The notes: generated by a model not told the origin, from the letters alone. DNA of 64,000 nucleotides from an uncultured Cellvibrionales bacterium (GCA_913050115.1 CAJWZU010000003.1:28257-92256); one strand, 5' to 3'. Counted from the first letter of the stretch, positions 28,477-38,836 are shown. Translations and numbers: made by a program.

Positions 28477-30171
28477 GTGAAAGTTTTGGTAGTTGATGAT
28501 CACCGTTTCAATCGTGAAATAATCGGTTTTATTCTGGCCGATCATGGCTATGAATATACCGAGGCTGAGTGCGGGCGAAGTGCCTGCGATGCTGTCGTAG
28601 CCGATCAAAGTATCGATCTGGTGTTGATGGATATTAATATGCCGTTTATGGATGGGTACCAAGCCACTGAAGAAATTAAAGCGCATTGCGGCGACCGCTT
28701 TATACCGATTATTTTCATTACGGCACTCGATGATGACGAGACGCTGGCCAGATGCCTATCGGTAGGTGGTGATGATTTTCTTGGTAAACCGGTGAATGAA
28801 AACGTGTTAGTGGCCAAATTGAAGGCGCACGAACGCACAGTTTGCTACCACAGACAGCTGCGACAAACCAATACTCAGCTGCACCATCATCAAATGCAAG
28901 TGGAACGTGAACACGTAATTGTTGAGCGTATTCTACAAAGTGGGATTCAGCGAAGCGACAATCACTGCAGCAATGTTACTTTTCGCTTTTTGCCTATGAC
29001 CATGTTTAATGGCGATATAGTGCTAGTTGCGCCTAGCCCTAGTGGTGGTGTCTACATTATTTTGGGCGATTTCACTGGCCATGGTTTGTCGGCCGCTATT
29101 GGTTGTTTACCGGTGGCGGATATTTTTTATGCTATGACCTCTAAGCAAGCGAGTGTCGGAGATATTGCCTCCGAGGTGAATAAGCGATTGCACATTCTTC
29201 TGCCCAGCAATATGTTTTTTTGTGCCGTCATCATTGAGCTCAACCACAGTGGTGATCGCCTTTCTATATGGTCTGGCGGTATCAACGATATTCTTTTGGT
29301 CACCCCTGAGGGTAAACTTTATGATCGTCTCGGCGGTCAGCATATGCCTATGGGCATACTCGGTGAGGATGACTTCGACAATACCGTCCGAGTGATTAAA
29401 CCGCCGCTCGGAACTCGGCTTTATGCCTATTCTGATGGCGTCATAGAAACTCACTCACCGACTTCTGAACTCTACGGTGAGGAGCGTCTGGAAGCCTTGT
29501 TTGACTTGCCATGCGATGACCGCATAGCACAGATATTTGATGCTATAGAGGCCTTCCGTGCTGGTGAGCCGCAAGATGACGATATCTCGCTAGTCGAGTT
29601 GCTCTGTCAACCGGTGGTACACAGCCATAGTGATAGCTTGATATTAGCCCCTTTGGATTCGTCGCGATTAATGTCACTGCCTTGGCATATATCTCTTCAG
29701 CTCGATGCTAATCACCTGCGTGAATACGAAGTGGTGCCGCAATTATTGCAGGTGATTGTAAATATTCATGGCCTCAGCGTGCACCAAGATCTGATCTACA
29801 CTATTTTGACTGAGCTATACAATAACGCCGTAGAGCATGGTATTTTGCGTCTAAACAGTGCAACTAAAATGAGTGTAGATGGTTTTTCTGAGTATTATCA
29901 GGAGCGGGCCGTGCGCCTTAAAAGTCTTAATAGTGGGCAGTTGAAATTTGAATTGGCGGTAAAGCCTGGTGCTGATGGCGAAGTGAATCGTCTGGTGTTT
30001 AGTTTTACCGATGACGGCCCAGGTTTTGACTACCAAAAATTTCAGCAGGCTAACAAAGATGTCGATGACCTCTGTTTTGGCCGGGGCCTGACACTAGCCT
30101 CCTCGCTATGCGATAAGTTGCAATACTCTAAATCTGGCCGCCGTGTCGAAGTGGTGTATTCTTTGGATTAA
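28477..30171 (+). CDS. Response regulator with PP2C phosphatase and HATPase kinase domains (HsbR-like), first copy
   Basis: This 564-residue protein starts at GTG 28477, six bases after GAGGGAG; a GTG at 28456 is poorly placed. Domains in order: receiver (residues 1-120, Asp52 in [13 protein letters not shown]), coiled linker, PP2C/SpoIIE phosphatase (about 160-375, [13 protein letters not shown] and [10 protein letters not shown]), and an anti-sigma-type HATPase (about 410-564, [12 protein letters not shown] and DDGPGFD). This matches HsbR-type regulators, which phosphorylate or dephosphorylate a STAS partner according to receiver phosphorylation. The STAS partner lies 42 bp upstream. A full paralogue is encoded at 43644. 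The stop codon overlaps that of convergent bioA. Confidence 0.88.
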   Translation: MKVLVVDDHRFNREIIGFILADHGYEYTEAECGRSACDAVVADQSIDLVLMDINMPFMDGYQATEEIKAHCGDRFIPIIFITALDDDETLARCLSVGGDDFLGKPVNENVLVAKLKAHERTVCYHRQLRQTNTQLHHHQMQVEREHVIVERILQSGIQRSDNHCSNVTFRFLPMTMFNGDIVLVAPSPSGGVYIILGDFTGHGLSAAIGCLPVADIFYAMTSKQASVGDIASEVNKRLHILLPSNMFFCAVIIELNHSGDRLSIWSGGINDILLVTPEGKLYDRLGGQHMPMGILGEDDFDNTVRVIKPPLGTRLYAYSDGVIETHSPTSELYGEERLEALFDLPCDDRIAQIFDAIEAFRAGEPQDDDISLVELLCQPVVHSHSDSLILAPLDSSRLMSLPWHISLQLDANHLREYEVVPQLLQVIVNIHGLSVHQDLIYTILTELYNNAVEHGILRLNSATKMSVDGFSEYYQERAVRLKSLNSGQLKFELAVKPGADGEVNRLVFSFTDDGPGFDYQKFQQANKDVDDLCFGRGLTLASSLCDKLQYSKSGRRVEVVYSLD

Positions 30172-31460
30172 GAGGCCGATAAAATATCGACCATAGCGGA
30201 GGTAAGCTGCTGTAATTCCTCGCTGGCAATAATAAACGGTGGCATTACATATACAAGTTTACCAAAAGGCCGAATCCAGACGCCGCGATTGACAAAGGCT
30301 TGCTGGATGTTTGCCATGTCTACCGGCTCCTTCATCTCCACCACCCCAATAGCGCCGAGCACACGTACCTCAGAGACTTTAGCTGAGTATTGTAATGGGG
30401 CGAGCTCTTGCAGTAACTGCTGCTCTATTTCACTGACACGCTTCTGCCAGGGACTGCCCAGTAGTAGATCAATGCTGGCGCAGGCCACGGCGCAGGCCAG
30501 AGGGTTGCCCATAAAAGTGGGTCCATGCATAAACACTCCGGCTTCGCCCTGACAAATAGTGTCGCTAACTTCGGCGGTGCAGAGTGAGGCTGCCAAGGTC
30601 ATATAGCCACCGGTAAGCGCTTTGCCGAGGCAGAGTATATCGGGGCTAATACCAGCGTGCTCGCAGGCAAAAAGCTTGCCGCTGCGACCAAAGCCAGTGG
30701 CAATTTCATCGACTATCAACAGCAGGTCGTATTGATCGCAAAGTACGCGCACGGCTTTTAAATAATCGGGTGAATAAAAGCGCATGCCCCCTGCGCCTTG
30801 AACTATTGGCTCCAAAATTACGGCAGCCAAGCTAGCGTGATGCTTAATAATATTAGCGCGGATATCGGCGATAGCGCTGGTATCCACAGTATAGAAATTG
30901 CCCCCCGGCGCGGCGGCAAATATATTCTGTGCAAGGTTGTTGGCAAACAGGTGGTGCATACCGTTGACCGGATCGCATACTGACATAGCACCAAAAGTGT
31001 CGCCGTGGTAGCCGCCCCTAAGTGCCAGTAGTCTGTTTTTCTGCGGTTTTTCTTTAGCGTGCCAGTATTGCAAGGCCATTTTCATAGCGACTTCAACCGC
31101 GACCGAACCCGAATCAGCGAGAAAGACTTTATCGAGTTTATCTGGCGTTATATTGACAAGTTTACGGCACAAGTCGACAGCGGGTTGATGGGTTAGACCA
31201 CCAAACATCACATGGGACATTTTATCGATCTGGGCGTGCGCAGCGCGATTGAGATCAGGATGATTGTAACCGTGCAGCGCGCTCCACCAAGACGACATTC
31301 CATCCACTAATGTGCGCCCATCACTCAAATGTAGATGCACCCCTGAAGCGGATGCCACCGGGAAAACTGGTTGCGGTGCCAGCAGTGAAGAGTAAGGGTG
31401 CCAAATGTGTTCGCGATCAAAATCGAGCATGCTGGAAGACTGCGCTGAGAGAGTGGACAT
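30168..31460 (-). CDS. bioA: Adenosylmethionine-8-amino-7-oxononanoate aminotransferase (BioA)
   Basis: This 430-residue class III aminotransferase has HIWHPYSS near the N-terminus, [30 protein letters not shown], the cofactor Asp in [15 protein letters not shown] and the PLP lysine in [12 protein letters not shown]. These are BioA-specific signatures. It converts KAPA to DAPA in biotin synthesis with SAM as amino donor. The other bio genes are absent from the window, so bioA is separated from a bioBFCD cluster, a frequent arrangement. A promoter with a palindromic -10 region lies just upstream. Confidence 0.95.
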   Translation of the reverse strand: MSTLSAQSSSMLDFDREHIWHPYSSLLAPQPVFPVASASGVHLHLSDGRTLVDGMSSWWSALHGYNHPDLNRAAHAQIDKMSHVMFGGLTHQPAVDLCRKLVNITPDKLDKVFLADSGSVAVEVAMKMALQYWHAKEKPQKNRLLALRGGYHGDTFGAMSVCDPVNGMHHLFANNLAQNIFAAAPGGNFYTVDTSAIADIRANIIKHHASLAAVILEPIVQGAGGMRFYSPDYLKAVRVLCDQYDLLLIVDEIATGFGRSGKLFACEHAGISPDILCLGKALTGGYMTLAASLCTAEVSDTICQGEAGVFMHGPTFMGNPLACAVACASIDLLLGSPWQKRVSEIEQQLLQELAPLQYSAKVSEVRVLGAIGVVEMKEPVDMANIQQAFVNRGVWIRPFGKLVYVMPPFIIASEELQQLTSAMVDILSAS

Positions 31461-31482
31461 AAGCCGCCTTAGGTATGTGGGG

Positions 31483-31516
31483 CCGCTATTATAGCGGATA
31501 AATTACCGCTTAAACC
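31483..31516 (-). promoter_or_regulatory. Candidate bioA promoter with palindrome over the -10 box
   Basis: On the minus strand a perfect TATAAT (31488-31493) lies in the centre of the palindrome CCGCTATAATAGCGG (31483-31497), about 28 bp before the bioA start. A weak -35 (GGTTTA) lies 17 bases further upstream at 31511-31516. The dyad over the -10 box looks like an operator. It does not match the Escherichia coli BirA site. Confidence 0.5.
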
Positions 31517-31984
31517 GCAATAGATAGGCCGCTTAAAGTGTTAGTTAATGGCAACAGTTGCCCAGCGGCACGCCGATAAAACTCAAGCTAACTTAAGTTT
31601 GGCTATGGGTGTGTTGGACAGACGAAAATACAGGCTTAGCAGCGAATATCTAAATTGCGGCTGAATTAAAACGCATACTGACGTAATAAACTGTCGTATT
31701 TTAGTTGATCGTTAATATTGCCGACAGGCACTTATGTGAATCACGCTAGTGTTACTCGATATCGGCTTCAGTGAGCTTTGCAATAAGCTTTGCAAAATAG
31801 TCATTACTGTTCAGCGCGAAAGACTTTGGCGCAGACTGCCACGAAAATCAGCATGGCTTGCAAGGCTTTGTTGTGCAGTTAACAACCGTGATACTCGGTT
31901 GAAGTAGCAAAACAGACTTTTTCCTTTAACCGAAATCTGTACAATAGCGGACCTCTGTTATTGCTCGCTACAAAGATACTCATT
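31517..31984. other. Non-coding gap between bioA and ttcA
   Basis: There is no credible ORF here. It holds a 10-bp direct repeat AGCTTTGCAA at 31774-31783 and 31786-31795, and TACAAT about 40 bp before ttcA as a possible -10 box with no good -35. I see no RNA gene or terminator. Confidence 0.5.
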
Positions 31985-32941
31985 ATGACCGCTACCCAAG
32001 CCTTTAATGCTGATACGACTACTTCCGCAGCCGATTACGACAAGCAGGGGCGCGAGCAGAAAGCTGATCTGAGTAAGTTGCATAAGCGCCTGCGCCGCAA
32101 TGTCGGTAATGCTATAGCCGATTACAATATGATTGAGGCGGGCGATAAAATTATGGTTTGCCTGTCGGGCGGCAAAGACTCTTATGCGATGCTCGATATA
32201 TTAATGCGCATGCAAAAATCTGCGCCGATAGATTTTGAAATTATTGCGGTCAACATGGATCAAAAACAGCCAGGCTTTCCCGAACATGTTCTACCGCAAT
32301 ATCTTGAGTCGGTTGGAGTGCCTTTTCATATAATCGAAAAAGACACTTATAGCGTGGTGAAATCGGTACTGCCTGAAGGTGCAAAAACTTGCGGACTCTG
32401 CTCGCGATTGCGCCGCGGCACACTTTATGGCTATGCGGAGAAAATAGGCGCGACCAAAATCGCTCTGGGTCACCATCGCGACGATATCATTGAGACATTG
32501 TTTTTGAACATGTTTTACGGTGGCAAGCTCAAATCTATGCCACCAAAATTGTTGTCAGATGACAAGCGTAATATTGTTATTCGGCCGCTGGCTTACTGCA
32601 AAGAGGTTGATCTGATTAGCTATGCCGAGCACAAGAAATTTCCGATTATTCCCTGCAATTTGTGTGGTTCTCAAGAGAACTTACAGCGACAGATGGTGAA
32701 GCAAATGCTGTTGGATTGGGAGCTTAAAACTCCGGGTCGCAGCGATGTGATTTTCTCAGCCATTAAGAATGTAGCGCCGTCGCAGTTAGCTGATCAGAAT
32801 TTATTTGATTTTAAAAGTTTAACCTTAGGTGATCGCAGTGAGCCCAGACCACATCGTTTCGATGATGGCGCCGATGCGTTTGTTACTGAGTTAGACTCGG
32901 CAAGTGCGGGCGCACAAGTAATCGATGCGTTGAATGTTTAG
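31985..32941 (+). CDS. ttcA: tRNA 2-thiocytidine biosynthesis protein TtcA
   Basis: This 318-residue PP-loop ATPase has [10 protein letters not shown] for ATP binding and the cysteine pair CGLC, with a third Cys in [13 protein letters not shown], which together hold the Fe-S cluster of TtcA. Further signatures are [21 protein letters not shown] and [11 protein letters not shown]. It makes s2C32 in certain tRNAs. The ATG at 31985 is chosen over a TTG at 31961. The C-terminal tail (about 30 residues) is variable in the family. Confidence 0.95.
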   Translation: MTATQAFNADTTTSAADYDKQGREQKADLSKLHKRLRRNVGNAIADYNMIEAGDKIMVCLSGGKDSYAMLDILMRMQKSAPIDFEIIAVNMDQKQPGFPEHVLPQYLESVGVPFHIIEKDTYSVVKSVLPEGAKTCGLCSRLRRGTLYGYAEKIGATKIALGHHRDDIIETLFLNMFYGGKLKSMPPKLLSDDKRNIVIRPLAYCKEVDLISYAEHKKFPIIPCNLCGSQENLQRQMVKQMLLDWELKTPGRSDVIFSAIKNVAPSQLADQNLFDFKSLTLGDRSEPRPHRFDDGADAFVTELDSASAGAQVIDALNV

Positions 32942-32982
32942 TGCCACTCGGTAATCTTCGTCGGTGATGCTGTGCCGCAACG

Positions 32983-33495
32983 TTAAGCTGCAACTAGTGC
33001 GCGTCGGCGGCCGAAAAATTTGCGGTAGTTACTTATAAACTCTTCTTTTCTGACACAGCGAAAGCGGCGATTTTCGGGCTTCCCCCAATGCTTTGCCCAG
33101 TATTTGGCCATGCCTTCAATATCAGAAGCTTCAGGCAGCGGTTCTGAGCAACGCTGATAGACCATCCAGGCCATGGCTGTGGCATAACTTAAATTGGTGG
33201 CGAGTTCGGCGTGAGGGTGGCTGAGAAATTCGTGCTGACTGGCTAAGCCTCGTATGCTGGAGGCTAAGTCTGGGTCCTGTACTAAATATTGATCCCAAAT
33301 ATTCAAATGGCAACTACTGCTAATTTGAAATATGCCAAAACTGTGGCCGCGCTTGTTTAACAGATGAAAACCAAGTCCTGAGGCTTGTGCGGCGGTGGCC
33401 ATGAGTAAATTTTCAGCCCCTTCCGACCAAGCCCCTAAATGTTGCAGGGTGGGCTCTATCACGTATTCGCGTAGCTCTTCGGCACAAATACCCAT
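32983..33495 (-). CDS. Hypothetical protein with lysozyme/transglycosylase-like features
   Basis: From ATG 33495, which has AGGAG eight bases upstream, the protein has 170 residues; the frame is open to 33648 but that extension has no support. The sequence contains ENLLMATAAQASGLGFHLL followed by SFGIFQISSSCHLNIWDQYL and ATNLSYATAMAWMVYQR. The E-x-G-x-x-[LF]-G-[IL]-x-Q-[IV] pattern recalls lysozyme-like transglycosylases, but the usual catalytic Glu is not clear here (AASGLG), and there is no signal peptide. Related proteins occur in phages and chromosomes as unknowns. No phage genes flank it. Function unassigned. Confidence 0.65.
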   Translation of the reverse strand: MGICAEELREYVIEPTLQHLGAWSEGAENLLMATAAQASGLGFHLLNKRGHSFGIFQISSSCHLNIWDQYLVQDPDLASSIRGLASQHEFLSHPHAELATNLSYATAMAWMVYQRCSEPLPEASDIEGMAKYWAKHWGKPENRRFRCVRKEEFISNYRKFFGRRRALVAA

Positions 33496-33832
33496 AATGC
33501 AAACTCCTGGTTCGCTTACTAAAAAGCGATAACTACACAGTGTGAAGTGATACTGATGGTTATTAACCATAAATAACTGCGATCTTAATAACTTGACTCT
33601 ATTACAGTTATTTAAATTATCAGTTAAAGTTGTAGCTCGATTTATCAATACTTACCAGTTTTCCTTTAGTTTTTTGACACTTAGCGAAACTTCTTAAGGT
33701 AAAACATAAAGAAATAGCAAGTAAAAGCTGTTTACGGCAATCAGTGTTGGTAAATCGAACTCTACCATTCTAAGTAAGCAGGAATTGTGCCTCTTTTATT
33801 ACTAATAACTTCTTGTTGTGTTGTTATTCTTT
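33496..33832. other. Gene-free gap between hypothetical gene and apt
   Basis: This 337-bp AT-rich stretch presumably holds the promoter of the minus-strand gene at 33495 and the 3' end of the apt transcript. I see no ORF with a ribosome-binding site, no terminator with a good stem and no repeat. Confidence 0.45.
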
Positions 33833-34366
33833 TTACAAAGTGCATAGTGAAAATACAGCGATGTTGGCATTATTTAAAGTCTCTCGTCCATTGAGGTCTT
33901 CTAGATCAACAATTGCAGCTACCTCCTCAATTTTTGCCCCCTGTTGCTGCAGTAACTGACTGGCGGCCATCGCGGTGCCAGCGGTGGCTATTACATCATC
34001 GATTATGAGTACTCGGGCGTTAGAGTTGACACTGTTTTTAATGATCTCCAGCCGTCCTTTGGCGTATTCATAGTTGTATTCGATACTATCGACGGGACCT
34101 GGCAGTTTTCCCGTTTTGCGAATAAGTATTAGAGGCTTATTGAGAACATAGGCTAGGTTTGAGCCGAGTAAAAAGCCTCGCGCTTCCACAGCGGCAATAT
34201 GCGTGATGGGGCTGTCGATATAGCGTTGGGCAAAGGTGTCGGTCACCAAACGCGCGGCTTTTGGGTCTTGAAACAGCGGGCTTAAATCGCGAAACGCTAT
34301 ACCGGGCCTGGGCCAGTCCAATATGGTGCGTATTTTAGATTTTATAGTGTATTTATCATAAATCAT
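33833..34366 (-). CDS. apt: Adenine phosphoribosyltransferase
   Basis: This 177-residue protein has the Apt N-terminus (TILDWPRPGIAFRDLSPL), HIAAVEARGFLLGSNLAY, the LIRKTGKLPGPV loop and the PRPP-binding VLIIDDVIATAGTA. It salvages adenine to AMP with PRPP. The DDVIATAGTA loop replaces the more common DDLLATGGT, a conservative change. It is divergent from the decayed ald gene. Confidence 0.92.
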   Translation of the reverse strand: MIYDKYTIKSKIRTILDWPRPGIAFRDLSPLFQDPKAARLVTDTFAQRYIDSPITHIAAVEARGFLLGSNLAYVLNKPLILIRKTGKLPGPVDSIEYNYEYAKGRLEIIKNSVNSNARVLIIDDVIATAGTAMAASQLLQQQGAKIEEVAAIVDLEDLNGRETLNNANIAVFSLCTL

Positions 34367-34422
34367 TTCTGTCTGCCTCTGACTATACTAACTTCATTGA
34401 TATTGTAGGGGCTGGCAGCGCT

Positions 34423-35576
34423 ATGCGTATAGGTGTAGTGAAAGAAATTAAAGCTCAGGAATACCGTGTAGCTATGACGCCCAGCGGCGCGCGCACTGGT
34501 AGCAAGTGGTCATCAGGTTTTAGTCGAGTCGCAAACTGGCACTGACAGTGGTTTTGTTGATGCGGCCTACATCATTGCAGGGGCAGAAATAATGCTCTCG
34601 GCGAAGTAGGTGTTTGCGCGCGCTAATTTGATCGTGAAGGTGAAAGAGCCGCAGGCGAGTGAATGCAAAATGCTGCGCCTTGGACAGGTATTATTTACCT
34701 ATTTACCTATTTACCTATTTACCAATTTACATCTGGCCGCATAGCCTCAGTTAACTCAGCTTTTGCGGGTATCAGGCGCCACCTGCATTGCCTACGAAAT
34801 GGTTACCGATAGTCGTGGCGGCCTGCCTTTGCTAGCGCCTATGTCTGAAGTGGCTGGGCGTTTGGCGCTGCAGGCAGGGGCTTACCATTTACAAAAAGAA
34901 GTAGGGCGGCAAAGGAGTTCTACTGGTCGGTGTGCCTGGGGTAGCTCCGGCCTTTGTAGTGGTTATTGGCGCTGGAATAGTCGGCACTCAAGCTGCGCGT
35001 ATGGCGCTAGGCTTGGGTGGGGATGTCACTGTTATAGATATATCGTTGCCGCGCTTAAGGGCGTTGGATAACGAGATCTCAGGTCGACTCCGAGCTCTTT
35101 ATTTCACCAGTGCCTGCATTGAAGGGTGTGTGTTAAATGCAGATTTAGTGATTGGCGCGGTATTGATTCCTGGTGCAACGGCGCCCAACTTGGTCAGTCG
35201 CCATTTAATCGCACGTATGTCAGCCTGCAGTGTGGTGGTCGATGTTGGTATAGACCAAGGCGGTTGCTTCGAGACATCTCGGCCCATAACACATTAAAAC
35301 CCTACCTATACTGAAAACGGCGTGATTCATTACTGTGTCGCTAATATGCCTAGCGGTGCTTCCCATACCGCCACTGTGTCACCTACAAATGCCAATTTAC
35401 CTTTTGTGCTTGAAATGGCCAACATAGGAGTTAAAGAGGCGCTGCAGCAGCAGGATGATTCATTGGCGGCGGGGGTAAAGGTGTGTGCAGGGTCAATCGT
35501 CCATCCCGATGTTGCCGCTAGTTGAAAGGTTGCGGGTGAAACGTTGGACGAGGTGATTACTAAAGTTCTCATTTGA
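34423..35576 (+). pseudogene. ald: Decayed alanine dehydrogenase gene
   Basis: Joined frames reconstruct nearly a full alanine dehydrogenase: MRIGVVKEIKAQEYRVAMTP at the N-terminus, IVKVKEPQASE, PLLAPMSEVAGRLALQAGA, the NAD-binding VIGAGIVGTQAARMALGLG, LVIGAVLIPGATAPNLV and DQGGCFETSRP. Lesions that I can place are: a frameshift near 34495, TAG at 34607, an expanded 8-bp repeat at 34694-34725, TAG at 34742, a frameshift near 34905, TAA at 35295 and TGA at 35523. The order of conserved blocks is intact, so decay is fairly recent. It would have interconverted alanine and pyruvate with NAD. The residual open stretches should not be read as separate genes. Confidence 0.93.
34694..34725 (+). repeat. 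8-bp tandem repeat in the ald pseudogene
   Basis: TTTACCTA is present in three perfect copies (34694-34717) followed by one variant copy, TTTACCAA. Compared with the conserved LFTYLHLAA block, three extra units (24 bp) have been added, which keeps the reading frame. Confidence 0.85.
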
Positions 35577-35633
35577 CTCTGTTCGCGTTTTCACTGATGC
35601 TATTCAGCTAACATTACATTTAAGAGATATATT

Positions 35634-38075
35634 GTGCAGGCATATTTTCACGGCATATCCTTTCGTCTAGCCAAGGTTGGCGTTTTACTCGCGTTTAGCA
35701 TCGGCTTAACGATGAGCAGTATTCAGCTATATTTTGATTTCCTCAATCAAGAGGAACAGCTACAGCAACTGGTCGAGCGAATTATCGAGGTAGCCTCACC
35801 GCCTGCAGCGCGAGCGGTACATACTTTAGATGATGATTTGTCCGCTGAAGTGGTCGAGGGTCTACTGCGCTACGTATTTATTTATGAAGTCAGTATTCTC
35901 GACGAGCTTGGCAATACACTGGCAGCCGCGAGCAAGCAGCTGCAGCCGACAGCAACGCGCTGGCTCACTCAGAACATAACTCAAAACACTCTTGACTTTG
36001 AATCGCGATTATTAATCCCAGGCTACGGTGTGGCCGTGGCAGGCAGTATTCGTTTATCTGTCGATCAAGATAGAGCTCTAGAGGCTTTTTACACCCGCTC
36101 TATAGTCACTATCTGTTTTGGCGTCTTGCGCAACACACTGCTGGTATTGCTGTTATTTGTGGTTTTCCATCGCATGCTGACTAAGCCATTAATTCGGCTG
36201 GCTACTGAGCTAAAATGTATTGATGCCGAAAAACCCGATGCCCATCGCCTTAGTCTTTTGGCGGCCGGTCGCAAGGATGAGTTGGCGCAATTAGTGAACA
36301 CAATTAATGACCTACTTGATTCGGTCGAACTATCTCTGGCTAAGCGTCGTGCGGTAGAGTCGGCTCTGCGCCGCAGTGAGGAGCAGAGCCGACAACTCAT
36401 CGATAGTTTGCCGGTAATGATCGGTGCTCGCAATAACCAGGGCTGCTATGTCTTCGCCAATCGTGCTCTGACCGATTTCTTTGCGCGCTCGCCAGAAGAA
36501 ATGGAGTACCTTCATGCCGGAGATTTATTTTCCAGCTACGCTCTGGATGTCGATGCCATTCTCGGATATGACAGTCGTATTATTGCCGGCGAGCTACCTC
36601 GGCGTGTGGTAGAAGAGTCTTTTAATTGCGACGACGGTTCGCTTGCCTATTTTGAAACACATGTTATGCCGCTGGACTTTTTTGATGAGCGGGTGGCACT
36701 TGTTGTCTCTACCGATATTACCGACCGCAAGCAAGCTCAGGCCAAAATGGAACATATGGCCTACCACGACGCTCTGACTAATTTGCCTAATCGCATACAA
36801 TTGAGCGAGCGTTTAGATGATGAAATTCGCCGCGCCAAGCGGCATGGCTACTTTGGTGCTGTGCTATTTATCGATCTCGATCAGTTTAAAACCATCAATG
36901 ACTCACTCGGCCACCCAGTGGGTGATGAGGTGCTTAAACAGGTGGCTGTGCGTCTGTTGGATGCGGTGCGAAATGAGGACTTAGTCGCGCGTTTGTCGGG
37001 TGATGAATTTGTGGTAGTACTGACGATACTCGACAAAGACATTGTCAGTGCGGCGCTTAAAGCCGGTGAAGTGTGCGAGAAAATACGTCAGTGCATATCC
37101 AAACCCTTTATACATGACGATATGGAACTGCACTTAACGGGCAGTGTGGGCGTAGCTGTCTACCCAGATAAAAACGCCGGTGTCGATGAATTGTTGCGTT
37201 ATGCCGATACTGCTATGTATCAGGTGAAGGATAAGGGGCGCAACGGCGTTGAATTCTTCAACGAGGAGATGGCCGAGAAAGTGAATCGCCAGTTAGTCAT
37301 GGAAGGCGATTTACATCGTGCCCTCGAGGAAGGTCAATTCAGATTGTTTTTCCAGCCAAAGGTGAATTCTCAAAGCGGTGAGATGATCGGCGCCGAGGCA
37401 CTTATTCGCTGGGATCATCCTGATAAAGGCATGATTTCACCGGGTGAGTTTATTCCCATTCTAGAAGAATCAGGGCTGATCATTGATGTTGGTCAGTGGG
37501 TACTTGAAGATGCTTGTCGTCATTTGCAACGCTGGCAACAGCAGGGCTTGTGGGGGGCTGAGATGCAGTTGTCTATCAATATTAGCCCGCGTCAATTTAG
37601 GCGTCGTGGCTTTGTTGATGATGTCCACCGAACTTTACAGCAATTGCCAATACCGAAAAACTCTCTGGAAATGGAAATTACTGAGGGCATCGTAATACAA
37701 GGCGTTGAAGAGACCATCGCCACTATGGGTATTTTGGCCGATAGTGGCATTAGCTTCTCCCTAGATGATTTTGGCACGGGTTATTCGTCATTTAGCTACT
37801 TAAAACGCCTGCCAGTATCAGTATTGAAAATCGATCAGAGCTTTATTCGCGATATTCTCACTGATCGCAATGACAAGGTGTTGGTAGAAGCTATTGTTAC
37901 TATGGGCAAATTACTGGGAGTAAAAGTGGTTGCCGAAGGCGTAGAAGAGGAGGCTCAATTGAATTTGTTACAGAGTTACGGCTGCCACTATTATCAGGGC
38001 TATTACTTTAGTCGGCCGCAGCCGAATGAGATATTTGAAACTATGCTGGCGAAAGAACAAGAGGCAAAAGTTTAA
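35634..38075 (+). CDS. Membrane GGDEF/EAL protein with PAS domain
   Basis: This 813-residue c-di-GMP protein has a first transmembrane segment at about 12-33, a periplasmic sensor of about 120 residues, a second segment at about 156-180, HAMP-like linker to 240 and a PAS domain at about 247-365. A GGDEF domain follows (about 372-545) with the variant motif SGDEF at 455-459, then an EAL domain (about 560-805) with EAL at 588-590 and later DDFGTGYSS. The EAL metal and catalytic positions look intact, so phosphodiesterase activity is plausible. The SGDEF change leaves cyclase activity open. The GTG start at 35634 has only a weak AAGAG upstream. It lies just after the ald remnant and converges on rsmE, 11 bp away. 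Confidence 0.92.
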   Translation: MQAYFHGISFRLAKVGVLLAFSIGLTMSSIQLYFDFLNQEEQLQQLVERIIEVASPPAARAVHTLDDDLSAEVVEGLLRYVFIYEVSILDELGNTLAAASKQLQPTATRWLTQNITQNTLDFESRLLIPGYGVAVAGSIRLSVDQDRALEAFYTRSIVTICFGVLRNTLLVLLLFVVFHRMLTKPLIRLATELKCIDAEKPDAHRLSLLAAGRKDELAQLVNTINDLLDSVELSLAKRRAVESALRRSEEQSRQLIDSLPVMIGARNNQGCYVFANRALTDFFARSPEEMEYLHAGDLFSSYALDVDAILGYDSRIIAGELPRRVVEESFNCDDGSLAYFETHVMPLDFFDERVALVVSTDITDRKQAQAKMEHMAYHDALTNLPNRIQLSERLDDEIRRAKRHGYFGAVLFIDLDQFKTINDSLGHPVGDEVLKQVAVRLLDAVRNEDLVARLSGDEFVVVLTILDKDIVSAALKAGEVCEKIRQCISKPFIHDDMELHLTGSVGVAVYPDKNAGVDELLRYADTAMYQVKDKGRNGVEFFNEEMAEKVNRQLVMEGDLHRALEEGQFRLFFQPKVNSQSGEMIGAEALIRWDHPDKGMISPGEFIPILEESGLIIDVGQWVLEDACRHLQRWQQQGLWGAEMQLSINISPRQFRRRGFVDDVHRTLQQLPIPKNSLEMEITEGIVIQGVEETIATMGILADSGISFSLDDFGTGYSSFSYLKRLPVSVLKIDQSFIRDILTDRNDKVLVEAIVTMGKLLGVKVVAEGVEEEAQLNLLQSYGCHYYQGYYFSRPQPNEIFETMLAKEQEAKV

Positions 38076-38086
38076 TCGCCAAGCTG

Positions 38087-38809
38087 TTAAAATAATTTGG
38101 CCAATAGTACCGGTATCGCGGTTTCTACGCGCAATATTCTATGCCCCAGATGAATGCCCTGAAAACCGCAGGCCAGCAACTTGTCCACCTCATAGTCAAC
38201 AAAACCGCCCTCTGGGCCGACCGCAAGCACGACCTCTTCAGTTGTGTTCGGTGTTTTCAGCGCTTGGCCTAGACCGGGATGGGCGACGAGAGCCAGTTTC
38301 GACTCAGTCAATGCGGGTAGCGAGTCTTCTACAAAAGGCTTAAAGCGCTTTTCTATAACTACTGCTGGCATTGCTGTGTCGCGCGCCTGTTCTAGGCCTA
38401 AAGTGAGATGCTCTAAAATACTATCAGGTTGTAGAATAGGAGTTTGCCAATAGCTTTTCTCTACGCGTGCACTGTTTATTAAGATAAGTTTTTTAACCCC
38501 CATAGTGGCTATGGTTTGCAGTATCCGTTTCAACATTTTGGGGCGTGGCAGGGCAACAATCAATGTTATCGGCAGCGCTCTGGGAGGTAGCTTGTCCAGT
38601 ACTACATCCATCTCGATAGCGTCTGAATTGCAAACGGTGATGGTACCTCGACCGACCTTGCCGTTCACTAAACCAACGATTAATTGATCGCCTACTTGCG
38701 CGCGTTGCACGTGTTGAATATGCTCTCGGCGTCGACCGCATAAGCGAACTGATTCAGCAGCGCTGTCGTGAATAATAAAATCTTCGGGGAAAAGCAGAAC
38801 TAGGTTCAT
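38087..38809 (-). CDS. rsmE: 16S rRNA (uracil-1498-N3) methyltransferase RsmE
   Basis: This 240-residue SPOUT-family protein has the N-terminal PUA-like part (HIQHVQRAQVGDQLIVGL) and the C-terminal knot with VLAVGPEGGFVDYEVDKL and GHRILRVETAIPV, both diagnostic of RsmE. It methylates U1498 of 16S rRNA. The tRNA-Arg gene lies 27 bp upstream on the same strand. Confidence 0.95.
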   Translation of the reverse strand: MNLVLLFPEDFIIHDSAAESVRLCGRRREHIQHVQRAQVGDQLIVGLVNGKVGRGTITVCNSDAIEMDVVLDKLPPRALPITLIVALPRPKMLKRILQTIATMGVKKLILINSARVEKSYWQTPILQPDSILEHLTLGLEQARDTAMPAVVIEKRFKPFVEDSLPALTESKLALVAHPGLGQALKTPNTTEEVVLAVGPEGGFVDYEVDKLLACGFQGIHLGHRILRVETAIPVLLAKLF

Positions 38810-38836
38810 AGGTGGGGTGTAAAACCGAGGTGTAAA

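Noticed and set aside
31461..31560. BirA operator before bioA
   Set aside because: The sequence does not contain the two-half TTGTAAACC/GGTTTACAA pattern; only a GGTTTA hexamer is seen.
34763..35525. Separate short genes in the ald region
   Set aside because: The three open stretches join into one alanine dehydrogenase interrupted by frameshifts and stops, so they are one pseudogene.
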